DNA of 64,000 nucleotides, from positions 186,001 to 250,000 of the forward strand of contig NZ_JAFEUU010000003.1 of assembly GCF_017355885.1 (NCBI RefSeq), read 5' to 3'. Both the position numbers and the translations under genes were made by a program. The stretch's first letter is position 1. The number at the start of each line of letters is the position of its first letter. Origin of the DNA: Sabulicella rubraurantiaca. Its GTDB lineage: Bacteria; Pseudomonadota; Alphaproteobacteria; Acetobacterales; Acetobacteraceae. A model generated the notes under the pieces. The model searched no databases. It saw nothing but the letters and a program-made list of their open reading frames with translations, and was not told the origin of the DNA. This document shows, piece by piece, positions 7,932 through 16,311 of the stretch.

Positions 7932-9085
7932 GCGGCGTTGCCTCCCAGCAGCGCGTTGTCTGCTCCACGCGCCGGCACCGGGCCGCGCGGCTCGGGCCGG
8001 GTTCCGTCAAAGGAGATGGGCAGGCCAATCGCCTGGACGCCCGTGCCCGGCAGGGATTGCAGCAGGCCCAGCGCCTGGGTTTGCGGATGCTCCAGCATCG
8101 CGCCCACATCCTGCACCGGGGCGCAGGGGATGCCAGCGATGTCCAGGCGCCGCATCCACTCGGCGTTGGGGCGCTTCAGCATCTCCGCCTCGATCATCGG
8201 ATACAGCAGATCCTGATGCGCGACGCGGTCGGGATTGGAGCGGAAGCGTGGGTCATCCAGCCATTCGGGCCGCTCCAGCACCCTCGCCAAGGCGCGGAAC
8301 AGCGCGTCATTGCCAGCGGCCACCACCAGCTCGCCATCCGCGGTGCGATAGGCGCGGTAGGGCACGATGCCTTGCGCGCCCGAGCCCTGCCGCTCCGGCG
8401 CTTCGCCGGAGGAGAGGTATTGCGCCACCGGCACGCTCATCCAGGCTGCGGCCGTCTCGAACAGGGACACGTCCACCACGCCGCCGATGCCGGTCATGGC
8501 GCGGCGCTGCAGCGCTGCCAGGATGCCGATCACCGCCCACATCCCCGTGCCCATGTCCACCATGGAGACGCCGACGCGCACCGCCGGGCGCCCGGCCTCG
8601 CCGGTCACGCTCATCAGCCCGCCAAAGGCCTGCATCAGCGGATCGTAGCCTGGGGCCTGCGCCAGCGGGCCGGTGCGGCCAAAGGCGCCCAGGTTGCAGC
8701 AGACCAGCGAGGGCTTGGCCGCCAGCAGCGCCTCTGCCCCCAACCCGAGCGACTCCGCCTGGCCCGGCCGCATGTTCTGCAGGACGACGTCGCCGCGTTC
8801 GAGGAGCAGCGCCTTCAGCCGCGCGATCGCCGCCTCGTCCCGCAGGTCGAGGCAGAGGGAGCGCTTGCCGCGATTGAGAGTCTGGAAGATCGCGCTCTCG
8901 CCCTCCCAGAAGGGCGGTCCCCAGCGGCGCGCATCGTCGCCGGCGGGCTTCTCCACCTTGATCACCTCCGCCCCCATGTCGCCGAGGATCTGCCCGGCGA
9001 AGGGCGCAGCCACGCTGTGGCCAAACTCGAAGACGCAAAGACCTGCCAGCGGCAAGGCCGCGCCCGGTGCGCGCTGTCCTGTCAT
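7928..9085 (-). CDS. CaiB/BaiF family CoA-transferase, first gene of the catabolic operon
   Basis: This 385-residue family III CoA-transferase reads from MTGQRAPG. The longer ORF upstream would add 68 residues of Pro/Arg-rich sequence reaching into the divergent promoter region, so the start at 9085 is preferred. Signature segments are GLCVFEFGHSVAAPFAGQILGDMGAEVIKVEKP near the N-terminus (read as two adjacent motifs) and LNRGKRSLCLDLRDE further on. APGYDPLMQAFGG matches the region around the family's catalytic Asp. It heads the minus-strand operon; the 188-bp gap to the divergent Bug gene at 9274 should hold promoters in both directions. The substrate is unknown. Confidence 0.9.
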   Translation of the reverse strand: MTGQRAPGAALPLAGLCVFEFGHSVAAPFAGQILGDMGAEVIKVEKPAGDDARRWGPPFWEGESAIFQTLNRGKRSLCLDLRDEAAIARLKALLLERGDVVLQNMRPGQAESLGLGAEALLAAKPSLVCCNLGAFGRTGPLAQAPGYDPLMQAFGGLMSVTGEAGRPAVRVGVSMVDMGTGMWAVIGILAALQRRAMTGIGGVVDVSLFETAAAWMSVPVAQYLSSGEAPERQGSGAQGIVPYRAYRTADGELVVAAGNDALFRALARVLERPEWLDDPRFRSNPDRVAHQDLLYPMIEAEMLKRPNAEWMRRLDIAGIPCAPVQDVGAMLEHPQTQALGLLQSLPGTGVQAIGLPISFDGTRPEPRGPVPARGADNALLGGNAA

Positions 9086-9273
9086 GCGGAGCGGCCGTTT
9101 CCTTCCCAATTCCTTGCCCGGAAGCTTCGGCCCGGCCCCGCGTGGCGTCAATTGCATGCCAAGGACTTCCGGGGTGCGCGACCGCGCGACTAAGCTGGCC
9201 CCGGCGCCGCATCCGTGGCGCGAGATGGGAAGACGCCGCGCCCACGAAGGCGCGGCGCTTGGAGGACGTGCCA

Positions 9274-10260
9274 ATGGAACGCAGGACAATGCTGCGCGGA
9301 GCCGCGCTTGGTTCCCTCGCCCTGACGGGCGCCCTGCCGCGCGAGGGCGCGGCGCAGCAGGCCTATCCGAACCGCCCCATTCGCATGGTGATCCCCTGGC
9401 CGCCGGGTCAGGCCACCGACATCATCGGGCGGCTCATGGCGCAGTCGCTCTCGCAATCCCTCGGCCAGTCCGTGGTGCCGGACAACCGCGCGGGCGCGGG
9501 CGGAACGATCGGCACGGACAACGTCGCGAAGTCGCCGCCCGACGGCTACACGCTGCTGGCCGGCTCCTCCGGCCCGGTCAGCATCTCGCCGCTGCTGCGC
9601 CGCCTTCCCTTCGATGCAGAGCGCGACCTGGCGCCCGTGGCCATGACCGGCAACTCGCCTTACCTGCTGGTGATCCGGCCCGGCTTCCCGGCGGAGAACA
9701 TGCAGGAGTTCATCCAGGCCGTGCGCGCGGCGCCGGGGCGCTATAGCTTCGCCTCCTCTGGCATCGGCGCCACGGCGCATCTGGTGGCGGAGGCGATCAA
9801 TCGCCGCCTCGGCCTCGACGTTACGCATGTTCCCTTCACCGGCAGCGCCGCGGGCGTCTCGGCCGTCGCGGGCGGGCAGGTGGATTACGTGGTGGAGACG
9901 CTGGCCGCGACGCAGCCGGTCATCCGCGCCAACAACCTCCGGGCCCTCGGCATCTCGCTGCTCAATGGCAGCAAGCTGGCACCGGAGGTGCCGCCGCTGT
10001 CGCGCGTGCCGGGGCTGGAGGGGATGGATCTCGGCGCGTGGCTCGGGCTGATGGTGCCGGCGCAGACGCCGACCCCCATCATCAACCGGCTGGCGGAGGC
10101 GATGCGCGAGGGGATGCAGAACTCGGAGATGGTGTCGCGCATGGAGATCGCGGGGCTGGAGCCGGCCTACAAGGACGCGGAAGGCTTCGCCGCCCATCTG
10201 CGCCAGCAGCGCGAGGTGTTCGGCGACGTGATCCGCCGCGCCAATATCCGCATCGAGTGA
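9274..10260 (+). CDS. Bug/TctC-family tripartite tricarboxylate transporter substrate-binding protein
   Basis: This is a 328-residue exported solute-binding protein. The start at 9274 is fixed by a strong GGAGGA Shine-Dalgarno 7 nt upstream (9261-9266). The N-terminus is a signal peptide (RRTMLRGAALGSLALTGALP, ending in the Ala-rich GAAQQ). Bug motifs follow: YPNRPIRMVIPWPPGQATD, AGAGGTIGTDNVAKSPPDGYT and HVPFTGSAAGVSAVAGGQVDY. It diverges from the CoA-transferase operon, so it is plausibly the uptake receptor for that operon's substrate, alongside the second Bug gene at 589. The Tct membrane components are not encoded nearby. Confidence 0.93.
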   Translation: MERRTMLRGAALGSLALTGALPREGAAQQAYPNRPIRMVIPWPPGQATDIIGRLMAQSLSQSLGQSVVPDNRAGAGGTIGTDNVAKSPPDGYTLLAGSSGPVSISPLLRRLPFDAERDLAPVAMTGNSPYLLVIRPGFPAENMQEFIQAVRAAPGRYSFASSGIGATAHLVAEAINRRLGLDVTHVPFTGSAAGVSAVAGGQVDYVVETLAATQPVIRANNLRALGISLLNGSKLAPEVPPLSRVPGLEGMDLGAWLGLMVPAQTPTPIINRLAEAMREGMQNSEMVSRMEIAGLEPAYKDAEGFAAHLRQQREVFGDVIRRANIRIE

Positions 10261-10266
10261 GTTGCC

Positions 10267-10902
10267 TCAGCTTCGCCCGGTCACCACGCGGGCGCCGCGC
10301 GTGCTGCGCTCCAGCGCCATCGCGGCGATGGCGGCGGCGATCTTCTCGCCGCCCTGCGCGCTCGGCTCGATCGGGTTGGCGAAATCGCCCGCCTCGCTGC
10401 AGATCAGCCGGAGGTCCAGCAGCGCGATGCCGCGTAGGAAGCACTCGCGCAGGATGATGTCGTTGAAGAAGGCGAGGGCGGTGACGGCGCGCCGTTGCCG
10501 GTCCGCATCCGGGAAGCGCGGGTCATAGATGGCGCAGGCCGTGACCGGCACCCCCTGCGCCAGGGCCGCGTCGAGCATCGCGACGTAATCCTGGCGGAAC
10601 GCCCCGCGCAGATCGGCGAAGAGATCCAGCGAATCCGACACCAGGCGCGATGGCCGGCCGAGCATCCACTCCTGGCTCAGCGCATCATTGCCACCCGCGC
10701 TGATGACCAGATGCGTCGTGTCCGCGGGCAGGGTGGCGATCTGACGGGGGACGTCGCGCACCACCGCACCATCCAAGGCCACGAGGCTCGCCTGGGCACC
10801 CGCAGGAAGCGCCGCCCGCAATTGCCGAACCACGTCTGGCTGGCCCGGGACATAGACGCCGTTGTCGAAGACCGAGTCGCCGGCCAGCACGATATGGGTC
10901 AT
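10267..10902 (-). CDS. SGNH/GDSL-hydrolase family protein lacking the usual C-terminal Asp-x-x-His
   Basis: This 211-residue cytoplasmic protein has SGNH block I (GDSVFDN, S10 as nucleophile) and block III (GGND, residues 70-73). The block V position, where SGNH enzymes have a DxxH dyad, reads IEPS (178-181) followed by AQGGEKIA, so the canonical catalytic His is missing by eye. I have the impression that a subgroup of annotated SGNH proteins shares this NPIEPS motif. The start at 10902 puts GDS at the usual distance; the ORF extends upstream without conserved sequence. It converges on the Bug gene with a 6-nt gap. The substrate is unknown. Confidence 0.8.
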   Translation of the reverse strand: MTHIVLAGDSVFDNGVYVPGQPDVVRQLRAALPAGAQASLVALDGAVVRDVPRQIATLPADTTHLVISAGGNDALSQEWMLGRPSRLVSDSLDLFADLRGAFRQDYVAMLDAALAQGVPVTACAIYDPRFPDADRQRRAVTALAFFNDIILRECFLRGIALLDLRLICSEAGDFANPIEPSAQGGEKIAAAIAAMALERSTRGARVVTGRS

Positions 10903-11100
10903 GGAAGATCTCCTGGCGCCCTCGCGGGGCTTCGTGGCAGCGCCTGCCCGGCTCGGGGGCGATGAAGACCGCCGCGCATCAACGCGCCAACGACGCATAC
11001 CGGCTTCAACATGCGACGGTGTCGGCGATCATGCGTCCCTGCCCCCGCGCCATCATTGCGCGGGTGCCTGCTCACGCCGCCCGGCGCCCGGATCACGTCA

Positions 11101-11550
11101 TCAGGCGCCGCAGCGCAGCCGGGCCCAGCTATAGGCGGGGGAAAGCTCCCCTGATTGCGCAGCGCGCCAGCGCCAGGTTTCCACGAGCACCATGCCCGTC
11201 TGCTCCAGCGTCACCAGGGTGAAGGCGGTCTCGGACGCGGGCTGGCCCGGGGCAGCTGCCTCCAGCGCCGCGCCGTAGGACACGCCCGGCCGTGCGGCGC
11301 GCAGGGTGGTCCGAGGCGCCGGTGCCTGGCCGGTGCGCGGCTGGACCGCCACGACGTGACGTTCCGCACCGTCGCCGAGAAAGGCGAGGCCGATCGACGC
11401 GGCCTCCGCGGGGGCGCGGAGCCCATCGGACTGCACGACGGAGCAGTCGGTCAGGGCCGGTTGCTGCGCGGCCCGATCCTGTGCCGCGGCACCCGCGGCA
11501 AGGAGCGGAACCATGGACAGGGCGAGGAGGAGACGGCGGTGGTCACGCAT
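11101..11550 (-). CDS. Hypothetical small secreted protein
   Basis: This 149-residue protein has a clear signal peptide (RRLLLALSMVPLLAAGAAAQD, cleavage after the AAA). The mature part contains two cysteines, one near the N-terminus (LTDCSVV) and one four residues from the end (RLRCGA), which could form a disulfide. The rest looks like a beta-rich domain with the motif TLEQTGMVLVETWRWR. I do not recognise the family. It is separated from the SGNH gene by about 200 bp in which I see no gene, and from the DedA gene by 161 bp. It is probably periplasmic. Confidence 0.6.
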   Translation of the reverse strand: MRDHRRLLLALSMVPLLAAGAAAQDRAAQQPALTDCSVVQSDGLRAPAEAASIGLAFLGDGAERHVVAVQPRTGQAPAPRTTLRAARPGVSYGAALEAAAPGQPASETAFTLVTLEQTGMVLVETWRWRAAQSGELSPAYSWARLRCGA

Positions 11551-11711
11551 GGGGCGTCGCTCCGGAGTGGCTCACGAATGCACGAACGCCCGAGCGGGCC
11601 GGAGGACGCACAGGGCCTGAAGCCGCCACGTCAGGGATATCCCGAGCCTAAGGATGAGCCGCCTCCGGCTCCTGCGCCTCGCCAACGCGCTTCACCGGCC
11701 ACGGCGGAAGA

Positions 11712-12296
11712 TCAAGGGCCGGGCGAGGCACCCTGCCGTGCCGGGGAAGCCGTCATGCCACGTCGCCACCAATGCCGGATCAGCACACCTCCCACGGCGG
11801 CCAGCACGACGCAACCGAGCGCAATGGCGACCCCCTTGGGGCCGAGTAGCGCTCCAAGGAAATAGCCGCCGGCGACGAAGCTGGCTGACCAGAGTGCGGC
11901 GGCCAGGAAGTTCCAGAGTGCGAATTTGGTCCAGCTCATCGGCGAAAGGCCGATCGCCACGCTCGCTACGTTGCGGATGCCGTAAAGGAAACGGAATGAG
12001 AGGATGAAAAGGACGCCGTAGCGGTCCAGCAAATGGAGGGCGCGCTCGACACGGGCGGCTAGCCTGGGCCGCTTGGCCACGAATGGCCTCCCCCAGCGCC
12101 GGCCTACAAAGAACCAGCACTGGTCGCCCAGGAAGGATCCCCACCAAGCCACCAGGAACAAGATGAATGGGTCGGGAGTGCCAAACACGCGCGCGGCGGC
12201 TCCACCAACCAGAACGACCGTTTCGCCTTCAAAGAACGTCCAGATGAAAACAAGCGGATAGGCCCACCATCCATGCTCGGCCCACAGATCCTCCAT
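11712..12296 (-). CDS. DedA-family (VTT/SNARE-associated) membrane protein
   Basis: This is a 194-residue integral membrane protein of the DedA family, members of which include flippases and transporters for lipid carriers and phospholipids. Family features are the membrane-embedded acidic motif near the N-terminus (WTFFEGETVVLVGG), GDQCWFFVGRRWG, and the re-entrant SFRFLYGIRNVASVAIGLSPM segment with the conserved Arg. Four to five hydrophobic segments are visible. The start at 12296 gives the normal family length; the ORF upstream of it is polar and unconserved in appearance. The C-terminal tail is short and basic. Confidence 0.87.
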   Translation of the reverse strand: MEDLWAEHGWWAYPLVFIWTFFEGETVVLVGGAAARVFGTPDPFILFLVAWWGSFLGDQCWFFVGRRWGRPFVAKRPRLAARVERALHLLDRYGVLFILSFRFLYGIRNVASVAIGLSPMSWTKFALWNFLAAALWSASFVAGGYFLGALLGPKGVAIALGCVVLAAVGGVLIRHWWRRGMTASPARQGASPGP

Positions 12297-12581
12297 CACG
12301 CTCCCCGGCTTCGTGTCGCGCCCCTTTGGGCTCTTGTCGTTTCGGCCCCGCGCGGCGGTGCCGCGCTGGCTCTCCCTTCTGGCGGAAAGCGGCAAGCCTC
12401 GTCCACTTGTTTCGCGGCTGCGCCGGGGTGAAGCTTTTACCGATCGGGCCCTTGGCGGAGGGATGCGGTCGCAGCCGTCGTGGCGCTCGCCATCGGACCC
12501 GATCCGGCCCTTGACGGTCCAAGGCTTGGCGCGAGACTGGGACGAGCGCCTCCCAGCTCGCAGCCTGAAGCGTGAAACGCC

Positions 12582-13010
12582 CTACCTGATCAGGAAATCG
12601 TCCTTGGACTTGCCGTCGGCCTGGGCGACTTGCAGCCATCGCGGCATGCGACCACGACCGCTCCAAAGCTCCCCGCCCGGTCCCCGGTACTTCGGCGCAG
12701 GCCCTTCGGATCCGGCTTTCCTGCCCGACCTTCCCCGACCACGGCCGGCCGCCTGGACGGGCTCGCCAAAGAGATCGCGAAGGCTGATGCCCAGATCGGC
12801 TGCCCGGCGCTCGATCTCCTCCTTCAGGGATCTCTTCTCGTCCTCGCTCTTCCGCTGGATCAAGCCCTCCGCCGTGCTGATGATCTGGCGCAACTGCCCG
12901 ACACCCATCTCCTGGAGCGCAGCCATCACTCGGTCGGCGGCTTGTGTGCCTTCGTGTCCTGCCTCGCGCCCGCGCGGCCGGGATTTGGATTCAGCTTCAT
13001 GATCTGACAT
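12582..13010 (-). CDS. H-NS family nucleoid-associated protein
   Basis: This is a 142-residue protein with the H-NS/HvrA layout: an acidic coiled-coil oligomerisation region (about residues 20-75) and a C-terminal DNA-binding domain with KYRGPGGELWSGRGRMPRW, close to the family signature. The ATG at 13010 is chosen because an AGGAG Shine-Dalgarno lies 8 nt upstream; the in-frame GTG at 13019 overlaps that site. The family silences AT-rich acquired DNA, and the gene itself sits in the least GC-rich part of the window. A candidate promoter with an overlapping inverted repeat lies upstream. Confidence 0.88.
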   Translation of the reverse strand: MSDHEAESKSRPRGREAGHEGTQAADRVMAALQEMGVGQLRQIISTAEGLIQRKSEDEKRSLKEEIERRAADLGISLRDLFGEPVQAAGRGRGRSGRKAGSEGPAPKYRGPGGELWSGRGRMPRWLQVAQADGKSKDDFLIR

Positions 13011-13318
13011 GGAAATCACTCCTACGCAGAATGCGGCCCGTGTTGTTCAAGTCATTCGAGGCAAGGCCGCAAATTCTCATCCCCCAAATATGGCTGAATT
13101 GACAGGGGTCAATGGCTTGGAAAGCCCATCAAAATTCTTGTCTCAAGCCACATTCTTTCCCCACATGATTATTCACACTTTGACGTCACGATCAGGCCCA
13201 TCCTCAAAGGTACATGTGGCCCGTTGAGGATAGGGTCTGAGCGACAACCTTGCGGGCCACAGCTTCCTACTTCTACCTGTGGCTGGCCCGGCGAAGTGAC
13301 GACATGGGGAATCGCTGA
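13011..13318. other. 308-bp AT-richer intergenic region with overlapping inverted repeats
   Basis: No convincing gene is present between the divergent H-NS and hydrolase genes. ATCCTCAA (13200-13207) pairs with TTGAGGAT (13224-13231). TGTGGCCCG (13215-13223) pairs with CGGGCCACA (13253-13261). That second arm, extended to CGGGCCACAG, can instead pair with CTGTGGC...GGCCCG (13277-13290). The last two pairings exclude each other, which is the layout of a switching leader for the hydrolase gene at 13319. Function is inference. Confidence 0.4.
13085..13112 (-). promoter_or_regulatory. Candidate promoter of the H-NS-family gene with overlapping inverted repeat
   Basis: On the minus strand TTGACC (13107-13112) is followed after 16 bp by TATTTG (13085-13090). 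The -35 box lies inside an inverted repeat TTGAC-AGGG-GTCAA (13099-13112, + strand reading), which could be an operator for autoregulation. This was found by eye, and no transcription start is known. Confidence 0.4.
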
Positions 13319-14149
13319 ATGTGGCTTGCGCATGTCGCATTGACGTTGGCGGCGCTTTACACCGCTCTCCTGGCTGGGGTGTATTTCGCCCAAACTTGGA
13401 TCATTTTTCCGACGACGCTTGCCGGAACCGCACGGGTTCAACTCCCTTCATCGGCGCAGCGCCTAGAGGTCAGGACATCTGACGGCGAGACCCTCATAGG
13501 CGTGCGTATTCCAGGCGCCAGACAGGCGTTCCATGAAAACGCGTCGAAGCTGCTGGGTTTTGGCGGCAATGCGTGGAATGCCGAGGCCATGGCCCTGTAT
13601 CTTCACGGCCTTTTCCCAGAGCACGAGGTCTCCGCTTTCCACTACCGCGGCTACGCGCCAAGCAGCGGCCGGCCGAGCGCAGAGATGCTGTTGTCCGATT
13701 CCACGGTGATCTTCGACCATCTCCAGCAGGATGCCCAAGCCCCTGTCGTCGCGGTCGGGTTCAGCATCGGTGCCAGCATTGCGGCTTACTTGGCCCAACA
13801 CCGGCCTGCTGCTGGCCTGATCCTGGTCACGCCATTCGATTCCCTGGAGGGCGTGGCAAAGGACCATTACTGGTGGGCTCCGGTTGGCCTGCTCCTGCGC
13901 CACCACATGCCAACGATCGAGTTCCTGCGAGGCTCCCCCGTGCCGACGGCCCTCATTATGGCAGGGCGAGATACGATCGTGCCGGCCCGACGCAGCGCGG
14001 CGCTGCGCCCGGTGATCGAGAAGCTGGTCTTCGAGAGCACCATCAATGCCGGACATAACGACCTTTATGGCCATGCTGACTTCGCGCCGGCCATGCGTGA
14101 GGCGCTGGCGAAGATCGTTGCGGCGCCTGATCACGCCGCAGGGCGGTAG
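13319..14149 (+). CDS. Membrane-anchored alpha/beta hydrolase
   Basis: This is a 276-residue alpha/beta-fold hydrolase of the ABHD12/13-like type. An N-terminal hydrophobic segment (residues 3-30) should anchor it with the catalytic domain in the periplasm. The nucleophile elbow is GFSIG with S149. The probable acid is the Asp in AGRDTIVP, and the histidine is in NAGHNDLY near the C-terminus. FHYRGYAPSSG matches the conserved segment before the elbow. Base composition and codon choice are less GC-biased than in flanking genes, and it lies in the patch next to the tRNA with the H-NS gene, so acquisition by transfer is plausible. The substrate is unknown. Confidence 0.85.
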   Translation: MWLAHVALTLAALYTALLAGVYFAQTWIIFPTTLAGTARVQLPSSAQRLEVRTSDGETLIGVRIPGARQAFHENASKLLGFGGNAWNAEAMALYLHGLFPEHEVSAFHYRGYAPSSGRPSAEMLLSDSTVIFDHLQQDAQAPVVAVGFSIGASIAAYLAQHRPAAGLILVTPFDSLEGVAKDHYWWAPVGLLLRHHMPTIEFLRGSPVPTALIMAGRDTIVPARRSAALRPVIEKLVFESTINAGHNDLYGHADFAPAMREALAKIVAAPDHAAGR

Positions 14150-14383
14150 GCTGGCAGTGCCGAAAGTGGTGGGCGTGAGTGTCGGAGCTGAACTCTGTTT
14201 TGGAGGGGCAATCTCGAAGACCGGCCATCAGTCCGGATTTGCCTCTGAACGGCGTACCATTCCGGTCGGCGCAAAGGCAGGCAGAAAAGACAAGCGAACG
14301 CCTCGCCGGAATGGAAGCGCCATTGGGAAGGCAGCGTCAGTGCCGCCGAAGCCTTCGCCACATCACTTGTCTTTGGAAAAACC

Positions 14384-14459
<76 letters not shown>

Positions 14460-14472
14460 ACAGGTGGGCGGG

Positions 14473-14501
14473 GCTATAGCCCTGCTGCGCGAAGCCCGCA
14501 A
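14473..14501 (-). promoter_or_regulatory. Probable promoter of tRNA-Ala(GGC)
   Basis: On the minus strand TTGCGG (14496-14501) is followed after exactly 17 bp by TATAGC (14473-14478). The -10 box is 13 nt before the mature 5' end, giving a short leader. The -10 box is embedded in the perfect palindrome GGGCTATAGCCC (14471-14482). Confidence 0.55.
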
Positions 14502-14588
14502 GCCCACCCCCGCGCTTCCTTTCGGCCCTTTCGCACCGGCCGCCCCGCCGCTAGGTTCCCGCGCACCGGAACGGGACGAGGGTTCAGG

Positions 14589-15335
14589 ATGGGCAAGGTT
14601 TATCCCGACGCGACAGCGGCGCTGGCCGGGCTGCTGCGCGACGGCATGGTGATCCACTCGGGCGGATTCGGCCTGTGCGGCATCCCCGACGTGCTGATCG
14701 AGGCAGTGAAGGAGAGTGGGGTGAAGAACCTCACCGTCGTCTCCAACAATGCGGGCATCGACGATGTGGGCCTCGGCAAGCTGCTCCGCACGAAGCAGAT
14801 CAGCAAGATGATCGCCTCCTACGTGGGCGAGAATGCGGAGTTCGCGCGCCAGTTCCTGGCCGGGGAGCTCGAGATCGAGTTCAACCCGCAGGGCACGCTG
14901 GCCGAGCGCATCCGCGCCGGCGGCGCCGGCATCCCCGCCTTCTTCACCAAGACCGGCGTCGGCACCAAGGTCGCGGAGGGCAAGCCCACCGCCGAGTTCG
15001 ACGGCGAGACCTTCGTGATGGAGCGCGGCATCGTCGCCGACCTCGCCCTGGTGCATGCCTGGAAGGGCGATACGGAAGGCAACCTCGTCTACCGGCGCAC
15101 CGCGCGCAACTTCAACCCGATGATGGCCACCGCCGCCAAGGTAACGGTCGCGCAGGTGGAGAACCTGGTGGAGGCCGGCGAGATCGACCCGGATCACGTG
15201 GTCACGCCTGGCATCTACGTGAAGCGCATGATCGCCCTGCCTTCGGGCTACGAGAAGCGCATCGAGCAGCGCACCGTGCGCCCGCGCGGCGCCCCCGCCA
15301 CGCCGGCCGCGGCGGGCACCGAAAAGCTGGCCTGA
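14589..15335 (+). CDS. scoA: 3-oxoacid CoA-transferase subunit A
   Basis: This is the 248-residue alpha subunit of a family I CoA-transferase (succinyl-CoA:3-ketoacid or acetate:acetoacetate type). The N-terminus [20 protein letters not shown] and the glycine-rich [13 protein letters not shown] segment are typical. The C-terminal half has [19 protein letters not shown] and [19 protein letters not shown]. It is followed after 11 nt by subunit B, so the pair is an operon. The physiological role is usually acetoacetate activation for ketone-body or polyhydroxyalkanoate turnover. Confidence 0.95.
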   Translation: MGKVYPDATAALAGLLRDGMVIHSGGFGLCGIPDVLIEAVKESGVKNLTVVSNNAGIDDVGLGKLLRTKQISKMIASYVGENAEFARQFLAGELEIEFNPQGTLAERIRAGGAGIPAFFTKTGVGTKVAEGKPTAEFDGETFVMERGIVADLALVHAWKGDTEGNLVYRRTARNFNPMMATAAKVTVAQVENLVEAGEIDPDHVVTPGIYVKRMIALPSGYEKRIEQRTVRPRGAPATPAAAGTEKLA

Positions 15336-15346
15336 GGAGACACGAC

Positions 15347-15985
15347 ATGCCCTGGACGCGCGACGAGATGGCGGCCCGCGCCGCCCGCGAATTGCAGGAC
15401 GGCTTCTACGTCAACCTCGGCATCGGCATCCCGACGCTCGTGGCGAACCACATCCCCGAGGGGATGTCGGTCCAGCTGCAGAGCGAGAACGGCATGCTGG
15501 GCATCGGCGCCTTCCCCTTCGAGGGGGAGGAGGATCCGGACATCATCAACGCCGGCAAGCAGACTGTGACGATGCTGCCCACCACCAGCATCTTCAGCAG
15601 CGCGGATTCCTTCGCGATGATCCGCGGCGGGCACATCGACTGCTCCATCCTCGGCGCGCTTCAGGTGGCGGAGAATGGTGATCTCGCCAACTGGATGATC
15701 CCGGGCAAGATGGTGAAGGGCATGGGCGGCGCCATGGACCTCGTCGCCGGGGTGAAGCGCGTGATCGTGCTGATGGAACACACGGCGGGCGGCAAGTCCA
15801 AGCTGCTGAAGCAGTGCACCCTGCCGCTCACCGGGCAGCGCGTGGTGGACATGGTGGTGACCGACCTCGCGGTCTTCTCCGTCGCCCGGCGCGGCGACAC
15901 CGAGCTGCGCCTCATCGAGATGGCGCCGGGCGTGTCGCTCGACGAGCTGCGCGAGAAGACCGAGGCGCAGTTCCTCGCGAACTGA
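15347..15985 (+). CDS. scoB: 3-oxoacid CoA-transferase subunit B
   Basis: This is the 212-residue beta subunit carrying the catalytic glutamate: E47 in [10 protein letters not shown] forms the glutamyl-CoA intermediate in this family. The GIGIPT motif near the N-terminus and the [20 protein letters not shown] segment are diagnostic. The start is set by a GAGGAG Shine-Dalgarno in the intercistronic gap, 11 nt after the scoA stop. It acts as a heterotetramer with subunit A in the cytoplasm. Confidence 0.95.
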   Translation: MPWTRDEMAARAARELQDGFYVNLGIGIPTLVANHIPEGMSVQLQSENGMLGIGAFPFEGEEDPDIINAGKQTVTMLPTTSIFSSADSFAMIRGGHIDCSILGALQVAENGDLANWMIPGKMVKGMGGAMDLVAGVKRVIVLMEHTAGGKSKLLKQCTLPLTGQRVVDMVVTDLAVFSVARRGDTELRLIEMAPGVSLDELREKTEAQFLAN

Positions 15986-16001
15986 CCGCGAAGGGCGGGC
16001 G

Positions 16002-16241
16002 CTAGCTTTCGTTGCGCAGCGCCTGCCCCGCTCCCGTTCCGGCGGCGTGGTCCTTCTCGGCCTTGCCCTGCGTGGCCTTGCTGGTCCCGTCGGTCGGGTT
16101 GCCCTCCGCCTCGGCGCGGGAAGTGGCGGGCTTAGGCTTGCCCGGCCCGTCCGTCGGGCTGGGCGCCTTGCCGCCTTCCGTCACGTCGTCGCTGGAGGGA
16201 AGGTGGTTGCCCCGCACCAGCGGCTTCTCGTCCTGGCTCAT
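16002..16241 (-). CDS. Small hydrophilic, probably disordered hypothetical protein
   Basis: This 79-residue protein is rich in Gly, Lys, Glu, Ser, Pro and Thr, with no hydrophobic core and no cysteine, so it is probably intrinsically disordered. The start at 16241 is backed by a strong GGAGG Shine-Dalgarno 5 nt upstream, a good argument that it is translated. Its composition recalls stress-associated hydrophilins, but that is only an analogy. It converges on scoB with a 16-nt gap and diverges from addA. Confidence 0.6.
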   Translation of the reverse strand: MSQDEKPLVRGNHLPSSDDVTEGGKAPSPTDGPGKPKPATSRAEAEGNPTDGTSKATQGKAEKDHAAGTGAGQALRNES

Positions 16242-16311
16242 CGCGTCCTCCAATCGGTGAACGGGATGAACCGCGCGGACGGCGGCACGGTTTCGGGCTA
16301 GCCTCCCTCCC

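Noticed and set aside
9085-9289. N-terminal extension of the first CaiB/BaiF protein to 9289
   Set aside because: The extra 68 residues are Pro/Arg-rich, lack family similarity and would overlap the Shine-Dalgarno and start of the divergent Bug gene.
13169-13441. 90-codon minus-strand ORF across the hydrolase start
   Set aside because: It overlaps the signal/membrane segment of the hydrolase gene, has no ribosome-binding site and shows no protein-like pattern.
14150-14383. Search for a tRNA-derived attachment site, integrase or genes downstream of tRNA-Ala
   Set aside because: No copy of the tRNA 3' end, no integrase and no convincing ORF was found in this gap.
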